Below are positions 34,071 through 43,048 of a stretch of 64,000 nucleotides of DNA, one piece after another. This DNA comes from Haloglomus halophilum (GTDB lineage Archaea > Halobacteriota > Halobacteria > Halobacteriales > Haloarculaceae). Both the position numbers and the translations under genes were made by a program. The notes beneath the pieces were generated by a model. That model searched no databases. It worked only from the letters and a program-made list of their open reading frames with translations, and was not told the origin of the DNA. Every line of letters begins with the position of its first letter. Positions within the stretch are counted from its first letter, which is position 1. The stretch is from the NCBI RefSeq assembly GCF_024298885.1, contig NZ_CP101166.1, forward strand, positions 1-64,000. Direction: 5' to 3'.

Positions 34071-34689
34071 GGATATCCACCCCGGCGAGACGGAGCGCGA
34101 GGAGGAAGTCGACCAGGGCACCGATTCCGACACGACCGACGGGGCACCGGACACCCTGCCACGCGAGGTCGCCGACGAGGCCGAGCGTCTGACCCGGCTG
34201 GCCCGCGACGCCATCGACGAGAACGAGGCCACGGCCTACCGCGAGCGCCGCGCGGACCTCCTGGCCGACCACGAGTACACGTCGCGCATCCGCGGCGAGA
34301 ACACCGAGGCGACGCTCGTCCTGCATCCCACGGAGTGGGTCGTGGACGGGAGCGTCCACCCGGACCGTATCGAGGACATCGACCGGGGCATCGAAGTTCC
34401 GCTGGAGGGCGCGGGCGACGCCGAGGACTGGGACGCCGTCGACGAGCACAACGCGACGGTGGCCGAGCAGGTGGCCGACGAGCACGGCGAGGTCCACGGC
34501 GCGAACGCGCGGGCGTTCGCGACCTTCATGAGCAACCACTACGCGCGTCCGGTCGAGGAGGCGACCGAGCGGATGCGCGAGGAGTTCCTGGCCGACTACT
34601 TCCCCCGGAACGCGTGGCCCTCGGAGGAGCAGCGGGCGGTCGTCGAGGCGTCGCTGGAACTGGTCACCGAGGCGGCGGCCGCGGAGTGA
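34060..34689 (+). CDS. Conserved rnhA-operon protein (DUF7108-like)
   Basis: A 209-aa acidic protein whose start lies inside the end of rnhA, so translation is coupled. The haloarchaeal gene that follows rnhA is usually annotated as an 'rnhA operon protein' (DUF7108 from memory). Ordered segments include AERLTRLARDAIDENEATAYR, a small beta region (ATLVLHPTEWVVDG) and an alpha-helical C-terminus (FATFMSNHYARPVEEATERM). No catalytic motif is visible. Linkage to RNase HI suggests a nucleic-acid-related role; this is inference. Confidence 0.7.
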   Translation: MTPEDIHPGETEREEEVDQGTDSDTTDGAPDTLPREVADEAERLTRLARDAIDENEATAYRERRADLLADHEYTSRIRGENTEATLVLHPTEWVVDGSVHPDRIEDIDRGIEVPLEGAGDAEDWDAVDEHNATVAEQVADEHGEVHGANARAFATFMSNHYARPVEEATERMREEFLADYFPRNAWPSEEQRAVVEASLELVTEAAAAE

Positions 34690-34781
34690 GAACCGCGGGA
34701 CGGGTCGCCCCCGGAGCGATGGAACCGGGCGCCGGCACGGAAAACAGAAACACCTTATGACACCGGTCCGGAGGCCGGCGC

Positions 34782-35315
34782 ATGGCGAATCTCTGGGAAG
34801 ACCTCGAGACCGGCCCGAACCCACCGGAGGAGATCTACGCAGTCGTGGAGTGCCTGAAGGGCGAACGCAACAAGTACGAGTACGACAAGGACATCCCCGG
34901 CGTCGTCCTCGACCGCGTCCTCCACTCCAACGTCCACTACCCCTCGGACTACGGGTTCATCCCGCAGTCGTACTACGACGACGAGGACCCGTTCGACGTG
35001 CTCGTGCTCGTCGAGGACCAGACGTTCCCGGGCTGTGTCATCGAGGCCCGTCCGGTCGCGCTGATGAAGATGGACGACGACGGCGAGCAGGACGACAAGG
35101 TCATCGCCGTCCCCTCCGAGGACCCGCGCTACGACCACATCGAGGACCTCGAGGACATCACCCAGCAGCAGCTCGACGAGATCGACGAGTTCTTCGCGAC
35201 CTACAAGAACCTCGAGGAGGGCAAGGAGGTCGAGACGCTGGGCTGGGAGGACAAGCAGGCCGCCTACGACGCCATCGAGCACGCCCAGGACCTCTACGAC
35301 GAGAAGTTCGACTGA
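34782..35315 (+). CDS. ppa: Inorganic pyrophosphatase (family I)
   Basis: Hydrolyses pyrophosphate, pulling biosynthetic reactions forward. The 177-aa protein has the family I features: the Lys/Glu site around ERNKYEYDKDIPG, HYPSDYGFIPQSYYDDEDPFDVLVL with the DxDPxD-type metal ligands (DDEDPFDVL), and the later VPSEDPRYDHIEDLEDI segment. A TATA-like CCTTATG at 34752-34758 lies about 27 bases before the ATG. Length is normal for a soluble archaeal enzyme. Confidence 0.95.
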   Translation: MANLWEDLETGPNPPEEIYAVVECLKGERNKYEYDKDIPGVVLDRVLHSNVHYPSDYGFIPQSYYDDEDPFDVLVLVEDQTFPGCVIEARPVALMKMDDDGEQDDKVIAVPSEDPRYDHIEDLEDITQQQLDEIDEFFATYKNLEEGKEVETLGWEDKQAAYDAIEHAQDLYDEKFD

Positions 35316-35613
35316 GCGCCGCGGGCGACTATTGCGGTCTCACGACGAACGACTCCCCAGCAGCGTCGCGTCCGTCTCCAGCGGACCACCATCGCAGGGG
35401 TGAGCCGAGCCGTCCGCGTCCCGGGCCGCCGATTCCGGGCCGAACGACGGGACGCCCCACCTTCCGACATCCCCGTCCTACCGCCCGCACCGGAGTGTCA
35501 ACCCAGGGAGCGGCAACCGTTGCCGGCAGTACAACTGGCAGTAATCTGGAACCGACCAGTAATGACTTATGCGTATGAGTAATTATTTGGGTGTCGGGAC
35601 CGGAGGGTCGTAT

Positions 35614-35754
35614 ATGGCCACCCGAGAATCAGGCGGCGTCGGGATCGACCACCTCACCGTCGTTCCCGAGGACGCGAGGCTCGAGCCGGCGGCCGACGAG
35701 GAGCCCGAGGACCCGGGCGACGTAGCGACCGAGGATGACACCGCGGCCAACTGA
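35614..35754 (+). CDS. Small acidic hypothetical protein (46 aa)
   Basis: ATG 35614 opens MATRESGGVGIDHLTVVPEDA followed by an Asp/Glu-rich tail. A TATA-like TAATTATTT at 35579-35587 lies about 30 bases before this ATG, which is why it is preferred over ATG 35569 or 35575. The preceding 298 bases (35316-35613) hold no other gene that I can see. Many haloarchaea encode such small acidic proteins; the function is unknown. Confidence 0.5.
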   Translation: MATRESGGVGIDHLTVVPEDARLEPAADEEPEDPGDVATEDDTAAN

Positions 35755-35857
35755 CTGCCGGTCGGCGTCTCGACCCGGGGAGCGTTGCCGGTACCCCGGA
35801 CGAGGCCGTTCGGCGGCGAAACGAAGCTTCTTGTAGCCCGACCCCGGTCGTGCGGGT

Positions 35858-37219
35858 ATGGGTCTGTTCGACCGGCTGCGCGGAGGCGACGGGCCGCGCG
35901 TGGCCTTCTTCGGCATCGACGGGGTGCCATATAGCCTCATCGCGGACAACCCCGACACCTTCCCTAACCTGACGGAGCTCGCGGCGGAGGGGAGTTCCGG
36001 GGCCATCGACAGTATCGTTCCGCCGGAATCCAGCGCCTGCTGGCCCGCTCTGACGACGGGTGTCAATCCGGGCGAGACCGGCGTGTACGGGTTCCAGGAC
36101 CGGGAGAACGGGTCGTACGACACGTACGTCCCGATGGGTCGTGACGTGCGTGCGACGCGCATCTGGGACCGCGTCGAGAACGCCGACCGGCGGGCCTCCG
36201 TCATGAACGTGCCCGTCACGTTCCCGCCCCAGCGCGACGTCCAGCGGATGGTGAGCGGCTTCCTCTCGCCCGGCGTCGAGAAGGCCGCCTACCCGGACGA
36301 CCTCCGGGAGCACCTGGAGAACAACGACTACCGGATCGACGTGAACGCCAAGCTCGGCCACAAGGACGACAAGGCCGAGTTCATGGAGGACGCCCACCGG
36401 ACCATCGACGCCCGGTTCGAGAACTTCAAGCACTACATCCAGGAGGACGACTGGGACCTCTTCTTCGGCGTCTTCATGACGACCGACCGGGTCAACCACT
36501 TCCTCTTCGGCGACTACGAGGCCGGGGAGGAGGCCTCCCCCGAGGACTACGAGTACTTCGTGGAGTTCTACGAGAAGGTCGACCGCTACCTCGGCGAGCT
36601 CCGTGGGATGCTCGACGACGACACGACCATGATGGTCGCCTCCGACCACGGGTTCACGACGCTTGACTACGAGGTCCACTGCAACGCCTGGCTCGAACGG
36701 GAGGGCTGGCTCGAGTACGACACCGACGACCACGACGAGCTCGGCGACATCTCCGAGGAGGCCCGCGCCTACTCGCTCATCCCGGGACGCTTCTACCTCA
36801 ACCTGGAGGGCCGCGAGCCCAACGGCGGCGTCCCACAGGACGAGTACGAGGAGACGCGCGCCGAACTGAAAGAGGCCCTGGAGAACCTGACCGGCCCGAA
36901 CGGCGAACCGGTCGCCGACCGAGTCGTCACCAAGGAGGAGGCCTACCGCGGGGCCCACGACGATATCGCGCCCGACCTGACGGTCGTCCCGAACCACGGG
37001 TTCGACCTCAAGTCCGGCTTCAAGGGCCACGAGGAGGTGTTCGGCACCGGGCCGCGCAACGGAATGCACTCGTTCGACAACGCCTGCCTGTTCATCGACG
37101 ACCCGGACTGCCCCGTCGAGGACGCCGACCTCTACGACATCGGTCCGACGGTGCTCGACCTGATGGACGTCGACTACGACCGACCGGAGTTCGACGGCGG
37201 CAGCCTCGTCAAGCAGTAG
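35858..37219 (+). CDS. Alkaline-phosphatase-superfamily phosphodiesterase/nucleotide pyrophosphatase
   Basis: A 453-aa protein of the type I phosphodiesterase/nucleotide pyrophosphatase group. The first metal site is in AFFGIDGVPYS, the nucleophile region is SSACWPALTTGVNPGETGVYGF, and the later metal site is VASDHGFTTL; a C-terminal His lies in NGMHSFDNA. No signal peptide is seen, so it is predicted cytoplasmic. Haloarchaeal relatives are annotated as AP-family hydrolases or as phosphoglycerate-mutase-like; the substrate is not predictable. Confidence 0.85.
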   Translation: MGLFDRLRGGDGPRVAFFGIDGVPYSLIADNPDTFPNLTELAAEGSSGAIDSIVPPESSACWPALTTGVNPGETGVYGFQDRENGSYDTYVPMGRDVRATRIWDRVENADRRASVMNVPVTFPPQRDVQRMVSGFLSPGVEKAAYPDDLREHLENNDYRIDVNAKLGHKDDKAEFMEDAHRTIDARFENFKHYIQEDDWDLFFGVFMTTDRVNHFLFGDYEAGEEASPEDYEYFVEFYEKVDRYLGELRGMLDDDTTMMVASDHGFTTLDYEVHCNAWLEREGWLEYDTDDHDELGDISEEARAYSLIPGRFYLNLEGREPNGGVPQDEYEETRAELKEALENLTGPNGEPVADRVVTKEEAYRGAHDDIAPDLTVVPNHGFDLKSGFKGHEEVFGTGPRNGMHSFDNACLFIDDPDCPVEDADLYDIGPTVLDLMDVDYDRPEFDGGSLVKQ

Positions 37220-37320
37220 CGACCCGCGGCGTCGAGCAACAACGACCGTGGCGTCACGTTCTCCTGCCCGCGGGCTACCCGTGGGCGAAATTCAAGTACC
37301 ATCCCGGGAGCAACGGCCCT

Positions 37321-37752
37321 ATGCCGAACCCGGACACCGAGACGCTGGCCGCCCGTCTCCGTGCGGTCGAGCGCGCGCTGACCGACGAGGACACCGTCCC
37401 CGACCCGCCGACGACCTCACCCGCCGACACGCCGGCCGGGAACGGGACCGCCTCGACCCCCGGCGAGCACCGGAACGACCCAGCCGCGACCGTCGAGCGC
37501 CGACTCTGTCGGCTCGAGGCTGCCGTCCAGGCGCTCCGGGCCGCGCTCGACGACGGACCGGACGCGACGCCGTCCGAGGTGCCGGCGACCGAGGAGCCAA
37601 CGGTCGAGATGCCAGGAGACGAGGAGCCGACGCCCGAGACGGCCGGGCCACGAGCCACGGCACGGGGGGACTCCGGAGCGGCCGAGCGCCCGGGCCCGCC
37701 ACGGCGCGTCCCGGACGGCGGCCACTGGCCGGACGACCTCGCCACCGAATGA
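37321..37752 (+). CDS. Small coiled-coil protein of an archaeal pilus-like cluster (DUF7310-like)
   Basis: A 143-aa protein. It starts PDTETLAARLRAVERALTDED and contains a second short helix RLCRLEAAVQALRAAL; the rest is a Pro/Glu/Thr-rich linker. In haloarchaea a DUF7310 coiled-coil protein typically precedes DUF7311, a secretion ATPase and a TadC-like membrane protein, and that exact order is seen here. A TATA-like TTCAAGTA at 37291-37298 lies upstream. The ATGA overlap with the next gene shows an operon. Confidence 0.68.
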   Translation: MPNPDTETLAARLRAVERALTDEDTVPDPPTTSPADTPAGNGTASTPGEHRNDPAATVERRLCRLEAAVQALRAALDDGPDATPSEVPATEEPTVEMPGDEEPTPETAGPRATARGDSGAAERPGPPRRVPDGGHWPDDLATE

Positions 37753-38210
37753 GCGGTCCGCTCCGGACCACCCTGGCGGTCCTGCTCGCGGGGGCACTCC
37801 TGGCCGCCGGGCTCGCGGCTGCCGACCAGGCCCGTGAGACACGAACAGCGACGCGTCTCGACGAGACCGTGACACGGTTCGTCGACGCGGCCGACCGTCT
37901 CGCGGCGCGGAACGACCCGACCCGTTCGGGCATCGCCCGGCGGACCATGACGGTCACCGTCCCAGCAGGCGGTACCGTCGGCATCGAACGCGGTGTCGTC
38001 CGGTGGCGAGTCGATGGCGGACCGTGGCATCGCCGGCAGCCGTCGGTGGCCCTCGACACGGGGGAGACACCCCTCGAACTCGCGGCCGGACACCACCAGC
38101 TCCGACTCTCGCTCCGGCTTCGGGCCGGGTCGTCCGTCGTCAGCGTGTCCCGCTTCCCCGAAGTTGAAACCGGAAGCCGGGACCATCGAGCCCATGTTCG
38201 ACGGACTTGA
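37749..38210 (+). CDS. Secreted or membrane-anchored pilus-cluster protein (DUF7311-like)
   Basis: A 153-aa protein with one N-terminal hydrophobic segment (TTLAVLLAGALLAAGLAAADQA), a short helix, and a beta-rich remainder (RRTMTVTVPAGGTVGIERGVV...). The N-terminus resembles a type IV pilin-like or signal-anchor segment, although no clear prepilin-peptidase motif is visible. It overlaps its upstream neighbour by ATGA and the ATPase gene downstream by 17 bases, so it belongs to the same operon. Confidence 0.68.
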   Translation: MSGPLRTTLAVLLAGALLAAGLAAADQARETRTATRLDETVTRFVDAADRLAARNDPTRSGIARRTMTVTVPAGGTVGIERGVVRWRVDGGPWHRRQPSVALDTGETPLELAAGHHQLRLSLRLRAGSSVVSVSRFPEVETGSRDHRAHVRRT

Positions 38211-40077
38211 CACGCTACTCGGGACCGGGGAGACACGCGAGCAAGCGACGTGCGCGTGCGACCCGGGCCCCGCGGAGGCCGGCGAGACGCTCCACGTCGA
38301 TGCGTCGGACTGCCCTGGTGCCGGCCGCATCGCTGCCGAGCCGGCCTGCCGCGAGACCGTCGTCGCGGCGGTCGGCGGGCAGGACGTGCGGGCGGTCCGA
38401 ACGGAGCACGGGGGCGTCGAACGGTGGTACGAGGACCGGAGTGTCGCGCTGCTGGTCGCGGCCGGGCGCTTCGCCGACACGGCTCGTGTCCACGACCCGG
38501 CACTCGCACGGCGGGCACGGCGCGAACCGCTGGTCGCGGCGGCCCGGGCGGCAGGGCGGTCGGATGCCGTGTCTCACGCGGCCGCCGAGAGCGGGCTGCT
38601 AGCCGTCGCCGAAGCCGCGGCCGACGAAGCGGCCGCCGCCGAGGACAACTGTCTCGCGCCACTCGTCGGGCCCGCACTCACCCACTCGCTGGTCGAACGG
38701 GCACCCCCGCCAGACGGGGTCCTCGCCGACCGATACGAGCTCGACACCGGAGCGGTGGTTCGGCTCTACGACCGACCCGATGCGGAGGCGCCGCGCCGGT
38801 ACCACATCGAGCCGCCGGTCGTCCGGTTCTCCGCCGCCGCGCTCGCGACGCTCGCGGCCGCCCGCCGGGCGCTCGCCGACGGCGCCGACGATCCGACCGC
38901 AGCGGTCGAGGCTGCACTGGCCGAACCCGGCGATGCCGACGCCATCGAGCCCGATGCGGTCGCACTCGCTGCCGCCCTCGCGAAACACACCCGCGGTGCA
39001 GGAGTTCTCTCGGACCTGTTCGCCGACGACGCGGTCTCGGACGTCTTCGCCACCGCGCCGGTCGCCGAGACGCCGCTCCGGGTCCGCCGCGACGACGAGT
39101 CGATGACCACGAACGTCCGGCTGGCTCGCGAGGGAGCCTCGGTGCTGGCCGGACGGTTCCGCCGAGCCTCGGGACGGGCGTTCGCTCGCTCCTCGCCCAC
39201 GCTGGCCGCGACGACGGAGGTCGCGGGGCGCCGCGTCCGTGTCTCGGGGGTCACGGGGCCGGTCAGTGACGGGCACGCCTTCGCGCTCCGGGCCCACGAC
39301 CGGGAGGCGTGGCGACTCGGTGACCTCGTCACGAACGGGACCCTCACACCCGAGGTCGCGGGACTGCTGTCGCTGGCGGTCGAGCGCGGTGTTGCCTGCC
39401 TCGTCACGGGCGAGCGCGGTGCCGGGAAGACGACGCTGCTCGGCGCGCTTCTCTGGGAACTCCCGACCGGGAGCCGGACCGTCCTCGTGGAGGACACGCC
39501 GGAGCTGCCGGCGGCAGCGCTCCGGGAGGCCGGTCGCGATGTGCAGGCGCTCCGGGTCGGAACCGGCGACGGTGCCGAGCTGTCCCCGGCCGAGGCGCTC
39601 CGGACGGCGCTCCGCCTCGGGGAGAGCGCGCTCGTCGTCGGTGAGGTCCGCGGCGAGGAGGCGGCGGTCCTCTACGAGGCGATGCGTGTCGGCGCCGGCG
39701 GCTCGGCCGTCCTCGGCACCGTCCACGGGGACGGGGCCGCGACCGTCCGCGAACGGATGGTGACGGACCTCGGCGTTCCGGAGTCGTCGTTCGCCGACAC
39801 GGACCTGCTGGTGACCGTCGGTGCCCGGGAGACGACCCGGGGCCGGGAGCGACGGGTCCGCCGCGTGGAGGAGGTTGTCAGGACCGACGACGGTGCGGCG
39901 TTCGCCCCACTCTACGAGGCCGAGGACGGCTCGCTCGTCGCGGCGGAACGGCTCGGCGGCGGCGCGAGCGCGGTCGTCGCCGACCTGTGCGAGCCGGGGG
40001 AGTCGTACGCCGAGACACTCGCCGCCACGAAAGCGCGTGGCGAGACGCTGACGACGGAGGCGGGGGCGGACGCGTGA
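38194..40077 (+). CDS. Type II/IV secretion system ATPase (PilB/TadA-like)
   Basis: A 627-aa VirB11/PilB-superfamily ATPase that would power assembly of a pilus-like filament at the membrane. It has a poorly conserved, cysteine-bearing N-terminal half, then Walker A GERGAGKTT (about residues 408-416), an Asp box (VLVEDTPEL), Walker B ALVVGEVRGEEA and the His box GTVHGDGAATV. The ATPase core is complete. It overlaps the GTG start of the membrane-core gene by 4 bases. Confidence 0.85.
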   Translation: MFDGLDTLLGTGETREQATCACDPGPAEAGETLHVDASDCPGAGRIAAEPACRETVVAAVGGQDVRAVRTEHGGVERWYEDRSVALLVAAGRFADTARVHDPALARRARREPLVAAARAAGRSDAVSHAAAESGLLAVAEAAADEAAAAEDNCLAPLVGPALTHSLVERAPPPDGVLADRYELDTGAVVRLYDRPDAEAPRRYHIEPPVVRFSAAALATLAAARRALADGADDPTAAVEAALAEPGDADAIEPDAVALAAALAKHTRGAGVLSDLFADDAVSDVFATAPVAETPLRVRRDDESMTTNVRLAREGASVLAGRFRRASGRAFARSSPTLAATTEVAGRRVRVSGVTGPVSDGHAFALRAHDREAWRLGDLVTNGTLTPEVAGLLSLAVERGVACLVTGERGAGKTTLLGALLWELPTGSRTVLVEDTPELPAAALREAGRDVQALRVGTGDGAELSPAEALRTALRLGESALVVGEVRGEEAAVLYEAMRVGAGGSAVLGTVHGDGAATVRERMVTDLGVPESSFADTDLLVTVGARETTRGRERRVRRVEEVVRTDDGAAFAPLYEAEDGSLVAAERLGGGASAVVADLCEPGESYAETLAATKARGETLTTEAGADA

Positions 40078-41606
40078 CCGACGGACCGCCGTGGAACCGG
40101 CTCGTGCAGTGGTTCACCCACCGCTCCGGAGTGGCAGCCCAGCTCCGGTCGGCTCGGGCCGCCGGGGCCGTCCCCCGGCTGGTCGGGCGGATGGCGCTCC
40201 GGGTACACATCGAGCCGACACCCGAGGCGGCCGCGGCTGCCGGGTGTGATGGCGACGACCCGCTGGCCGACCGGCTCGCCACACACGTCCGGCGAGCACG
40301 TGGGCGCGACAGCGCCGGTCTGGAGGCGTTCGCCGCCGCCAGCGCGGCCGACCACCCCGAACTCGCACGGGCAGTGCGACAGGTCGTGGCGGCCACAATG
40401 GCCCCGGCCGACGAGCGCGAGCGACGACTCGACCGTGCGACCGAGGCCGCGGCCGAGGGCGTCCGCGAACGGGCTACGTCCGCGGCGGCGGCGCTCCACG
40501 GCCCGGTGACCGCGGTGTACGCGTTCGGCGTGTTGCTGCCGCTCGCGCTCGTCGGCATCCTCCCGGGCGTGGTCGCAGCCGGCGTTCCCGCGGAACTCCT
40601 GCTCGCTACGGTGGTAGGCTGTTACGACCTGCTGCTTCCGGTGACGCTACTGGGGGCCGCCGCGTGGCTCCTCGCCCGGCGGCCGGTCGCCTTCCCCCGC
40701 GACCCCGTCCCGGCATCGCACCCGGCGCGTCCCGGCGAACCGTGGCGGGCGGTCGCCGTCGGACTGGGGGCCGCGACGGTGACCGGTGCGGTCGTCGCAC
40801 TGCTGCCGCCGGTTCCGGGGTGGGCGGCGCCGGTCGCGGCGGTCGGGGCCGCTGGGAGTGGGCTCGCGGTCCATCATCGGCCGGCGGTCGCGGTCCGCGA
40901 GCGGACGGCGGCGATGGAACGAGGGCTCCCCGACGCGCTGGTCGCGGTCGGGCGTGAGGTAGCGGCCGGTGTCGCCGTCGAGCGGGCCATCGCGGACGCG
41001 ACGGCATCGCTCGGGGGGCCCGTCGAGGAGGCGTTCGCGACCGCGAGCGAGCGTGGGCGTCGGCTCGGGTGCGACATCGAGACCGCGTTCCTCGGTCCGG
41101 GCGGACCGGCCGCGGACCTGCCGAGTCCACGCGTCGAGCGGGCGGTGACCGCGCTCGCTCGGGCAGGACGCGTGGGGCCACCGGCCGGCGACCTGCTCGT
41201 CGCGACCGGCGAACACCTCGCCGAACTGCGGCAGGTGACCCGGCGAACGCGCCGCGAGACCGCCCGGCTGACGGCCACGCTGGCCAACACGGCCACCGTC
41301 TTCGGGCCGCTGGTCGGCGGCACGACGGTCGCGCTCGCCGCCGGGACGGCCGGCCGTGCCGACACCGTGGGGGTGGGGGTAGGGCGTGGCGCGGCCACGG
41401 ACTTCGGTGCCGCCCTGCCGGTCGGCCATCTCGGCCTCGCCGTCGGGCTGTACGTGCTGGCACTGACCGCGATCCTGACCGCGCTCGCGACGGGGCTCCG
41501 GTACGGTCGGGACCGGGCCCGGGTCGGCTACCGCGTCGGAGTGGCGCTGCCGCTGGCTGCGACGGTGTTCTGTCTCGCACTCGTCGTGGGCAGGGCGGTG
41601 GTCTGA
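40074..41606 (+). CDS. Type II secretion system F-like membrane core protein (TadC/PilC)
   Basis: A 510-aa membrane platform protein with GTG start overlapping the ATPase stop (GTGA). Two T2SSF-like repeats are visible: hydrophobic pairs at about 140-210 (VYAFGVLLPLALVGILPGVVAAG, LLLATVVGCYDLLLPVTLLG) and 225-275, a cytoplasmic domain with AMERGLPDALVAVGREVAAGVAVERAI, and a C-terminal hydrophobic region (LAVGLYVLALTAILTALATGL). It is the last gene of the operon; no pilin or prepilin peptidase follows. Confidence 0.82.
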   Translation: MTDGPPWNRLVQWFTHRSGVAAQLRSARAAGAVPRLVGRMALRVHIEPTPEAAAAAGCDGDDPLADRLATHVRRARGRDSAGLEAFAAASAADHPELARAVRQVVAATMAPADERERRLDRATEAAAEGVRERATSAAAALHGPVTAVYAFGVLLPLALVGILPGVVAAGVPAELLLATVVGCYDLLLPVTLLGAAAWLLARRPVAFPRDPVPASHPARPGEPWRAVAVGLGAATVTGAVVALLPPVPGWAAPVAAVGAAGSGLAVHHRPAVAVRERTAAMERGLPDALVAVGREVAAGVAVERAIADATASLGGPVEEAFATASERGRRLGCDIETAFLGPGGPAADLPSPRVERAVTALARAGRVGPPAGDLLVATGEHLAELRQVTRRTRRETARLTATLANTATVFGPLVGGTTVALAAGTAGRADTVGVGVGRGAATDFGAALPVGHLGLAVGLYVLALTAILTALATGLRYGRDRARVGYRVGVALPLAATVFCLALVVGRAVV

Positions 41607-41666
41607 GGCCCGTTTAGGCCTGGCCTATCCACAAGCGCCTTACACGGTGGCGCCGGACCCGGATTC

Positions 41667-42974
41667 ATGATCGGAATCGTCGGTGGCGGTATCGCCGGAC
41701 TCGCCGCCGCCCACCGGCTGCAGAAACGCGGCCACGAGGTGACCGTCTTCGAGGCCAGCGACGACCTCGGCGGCCTGGCCGCGACGTACGAGACACGGGG
41801 CGACCCCATCGAGAAGTTCTACCACCACCTCTCGAAATCCGAGGAGACCATCGTCGAGCTGGCCGAGGACCTCGGGCTGGGCGACGCCGTCGAGTGGCGC
41901 GTCGGACAGAACGCCTACTACGTCGACGGGACCGTTCACCCGCTGGACACGCCCGGCGAGATACTGGCGTACCCGCACCTCTCGCTCTACGACAAGTTCC
42001 GGCTCGGCATGCTCACGCTGGAGGTCGACGTGCGTGGCGGCATCCCGTCGTTCGACACCTACGAGGATCTGGAGGACTTCGAGGACGTTCCCATCCGCGA
42101 GTTCCTGCTCGAGCACACGACACGGGGCGTCTACGAGTTCTTCTTCGAGCCGCTGCTGGACGCGAAGTTCGGCTCGCGCAAGGAGGACGTGAGCGCGGCG
42201 TGGCTGCTGGGCCGCGTCAAGTTCCGCGGCGAGCGCGACCTCCGACGCGGGGAGATACTGGGCTATCTGGAGGGCGGATTCGCCCAGCTACTCGACGCAC
42301 TCGTGGCGGATGTCGGTCACGACACCATCGAGACCGGCGCGCGCGTCTCGGACATCCAGCACGGCGACAGCATCGAATCCGTGGCCGTCGAGACCGACGA
42401 CGGCACGACCGACCACGACGTGGACGCGCTGGTCGTCGCGACGATGCCGCATCTCCTCGAACACTGGGTCGGCTACGAGTGCGATATCGACTTCCAGGGC
42501 TCGGTCTGTGCCGTGTTCGGGATGGAGGAGCAGTTGATGGACACCTACTGGCTCAACATCGCCGACGACGCGCCGTTCGGCGCGCTCATCGAGCACACGA
42601 ACTTCGTCCCCACGGAGCGGTACGGCGGCGAACACCTGCTGTACGCCGCCAGCTACGTCCAGGAGATGGACGAGGCCCTCTGGCAGATGGACGACACCGA
42701 GGTGCGCGAGCACTGGCTCACGGGTATCGAGGACCTGTTCCCCGACTTCGACCGCTCGGCGGTCAAGTGGACGGAGGTCGGCCGCAACCCGCGTACGGCG
42801 CCCGTGTACGAACGGGGCTACCTGGAGAAGGTGGTCCCGTACGACCTCGGCGAGGACGTGGCAGAGGGCCTCTACTACGCCGGGATGGCCTCACGGGCGC
42901 AGTACCCCGAGCGCTCGCTGAACGGCGCCGTCGTGGCGGGCTTCGAGTGCGCCGACCGCATCGACGGGTTGTGA
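41667..42974 (+). CDS. FAD-dependent oxidoreductase (protoporphyrinogen-oxidase/amine-oxidase-like)
   Basis: A 435-aa flavoprotein. The N-terminus GIVGGGIAGLAAAHRL is a GxGxxG FAD-binding motif with the downstream acid in VTVFEASDDLGGLA; the C-terminus ends GLYYAGMASRAQYPERSLNGAVVAGF, the usual second FAD contact. Haloarchaeal relatives are annotated as protoporphyrinogen oxidase-like or UDP-galactopyranose mutase-like; the substrate is not clear. A TATA-like CCTTACAC at 41637-41644 lies about 27 bases before the ATG. Confidence 0.83.
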   Translation: MIGIVGGGIAGLAAAHRLQKRGHEVTVFEASDDLGGLAATYETRGDPIEKFYHHLSKSEETIVELAEDLGLGDAVEWRVGQNAYYVDGTVHPLDTPGEILAYPHLSLYDKFRLGMLTLEVDVRGGIPSFDTYEDLEDFEDVPIREFLLEHTTRGVYEFFFEPLLDAKFGSRKEDVSAAWLLGRVKFRGERDLRRGEILGYLEGGFAQLLDALVADVGHDTIETGARVSDIQHGDSIESVAVETDDGTTDHDVDALVVATMPHLLEHWVGYECDIDFQGSVCAVFGMEEQLMDTYWLNIADDAPFGALIEHTNFVPTERYGGEHLLYAASYVQEMDEALWQMDDTEVREHWLTGIEDLFPDFDRSAVKWTEVGRNPRTAPVYERGYLEKVVPYDLGEDVAEGLYYAGMASRAQYPERSLNGAVVAGFECADRIDGL

Positions 42975-43048
42975 GCTAGGAGTATCGAGGGGATCGGGTC
43001 GTGGGCTCGCGCTCTCACCCGGTGACGCCGACGGCAATTTCCGATCTA

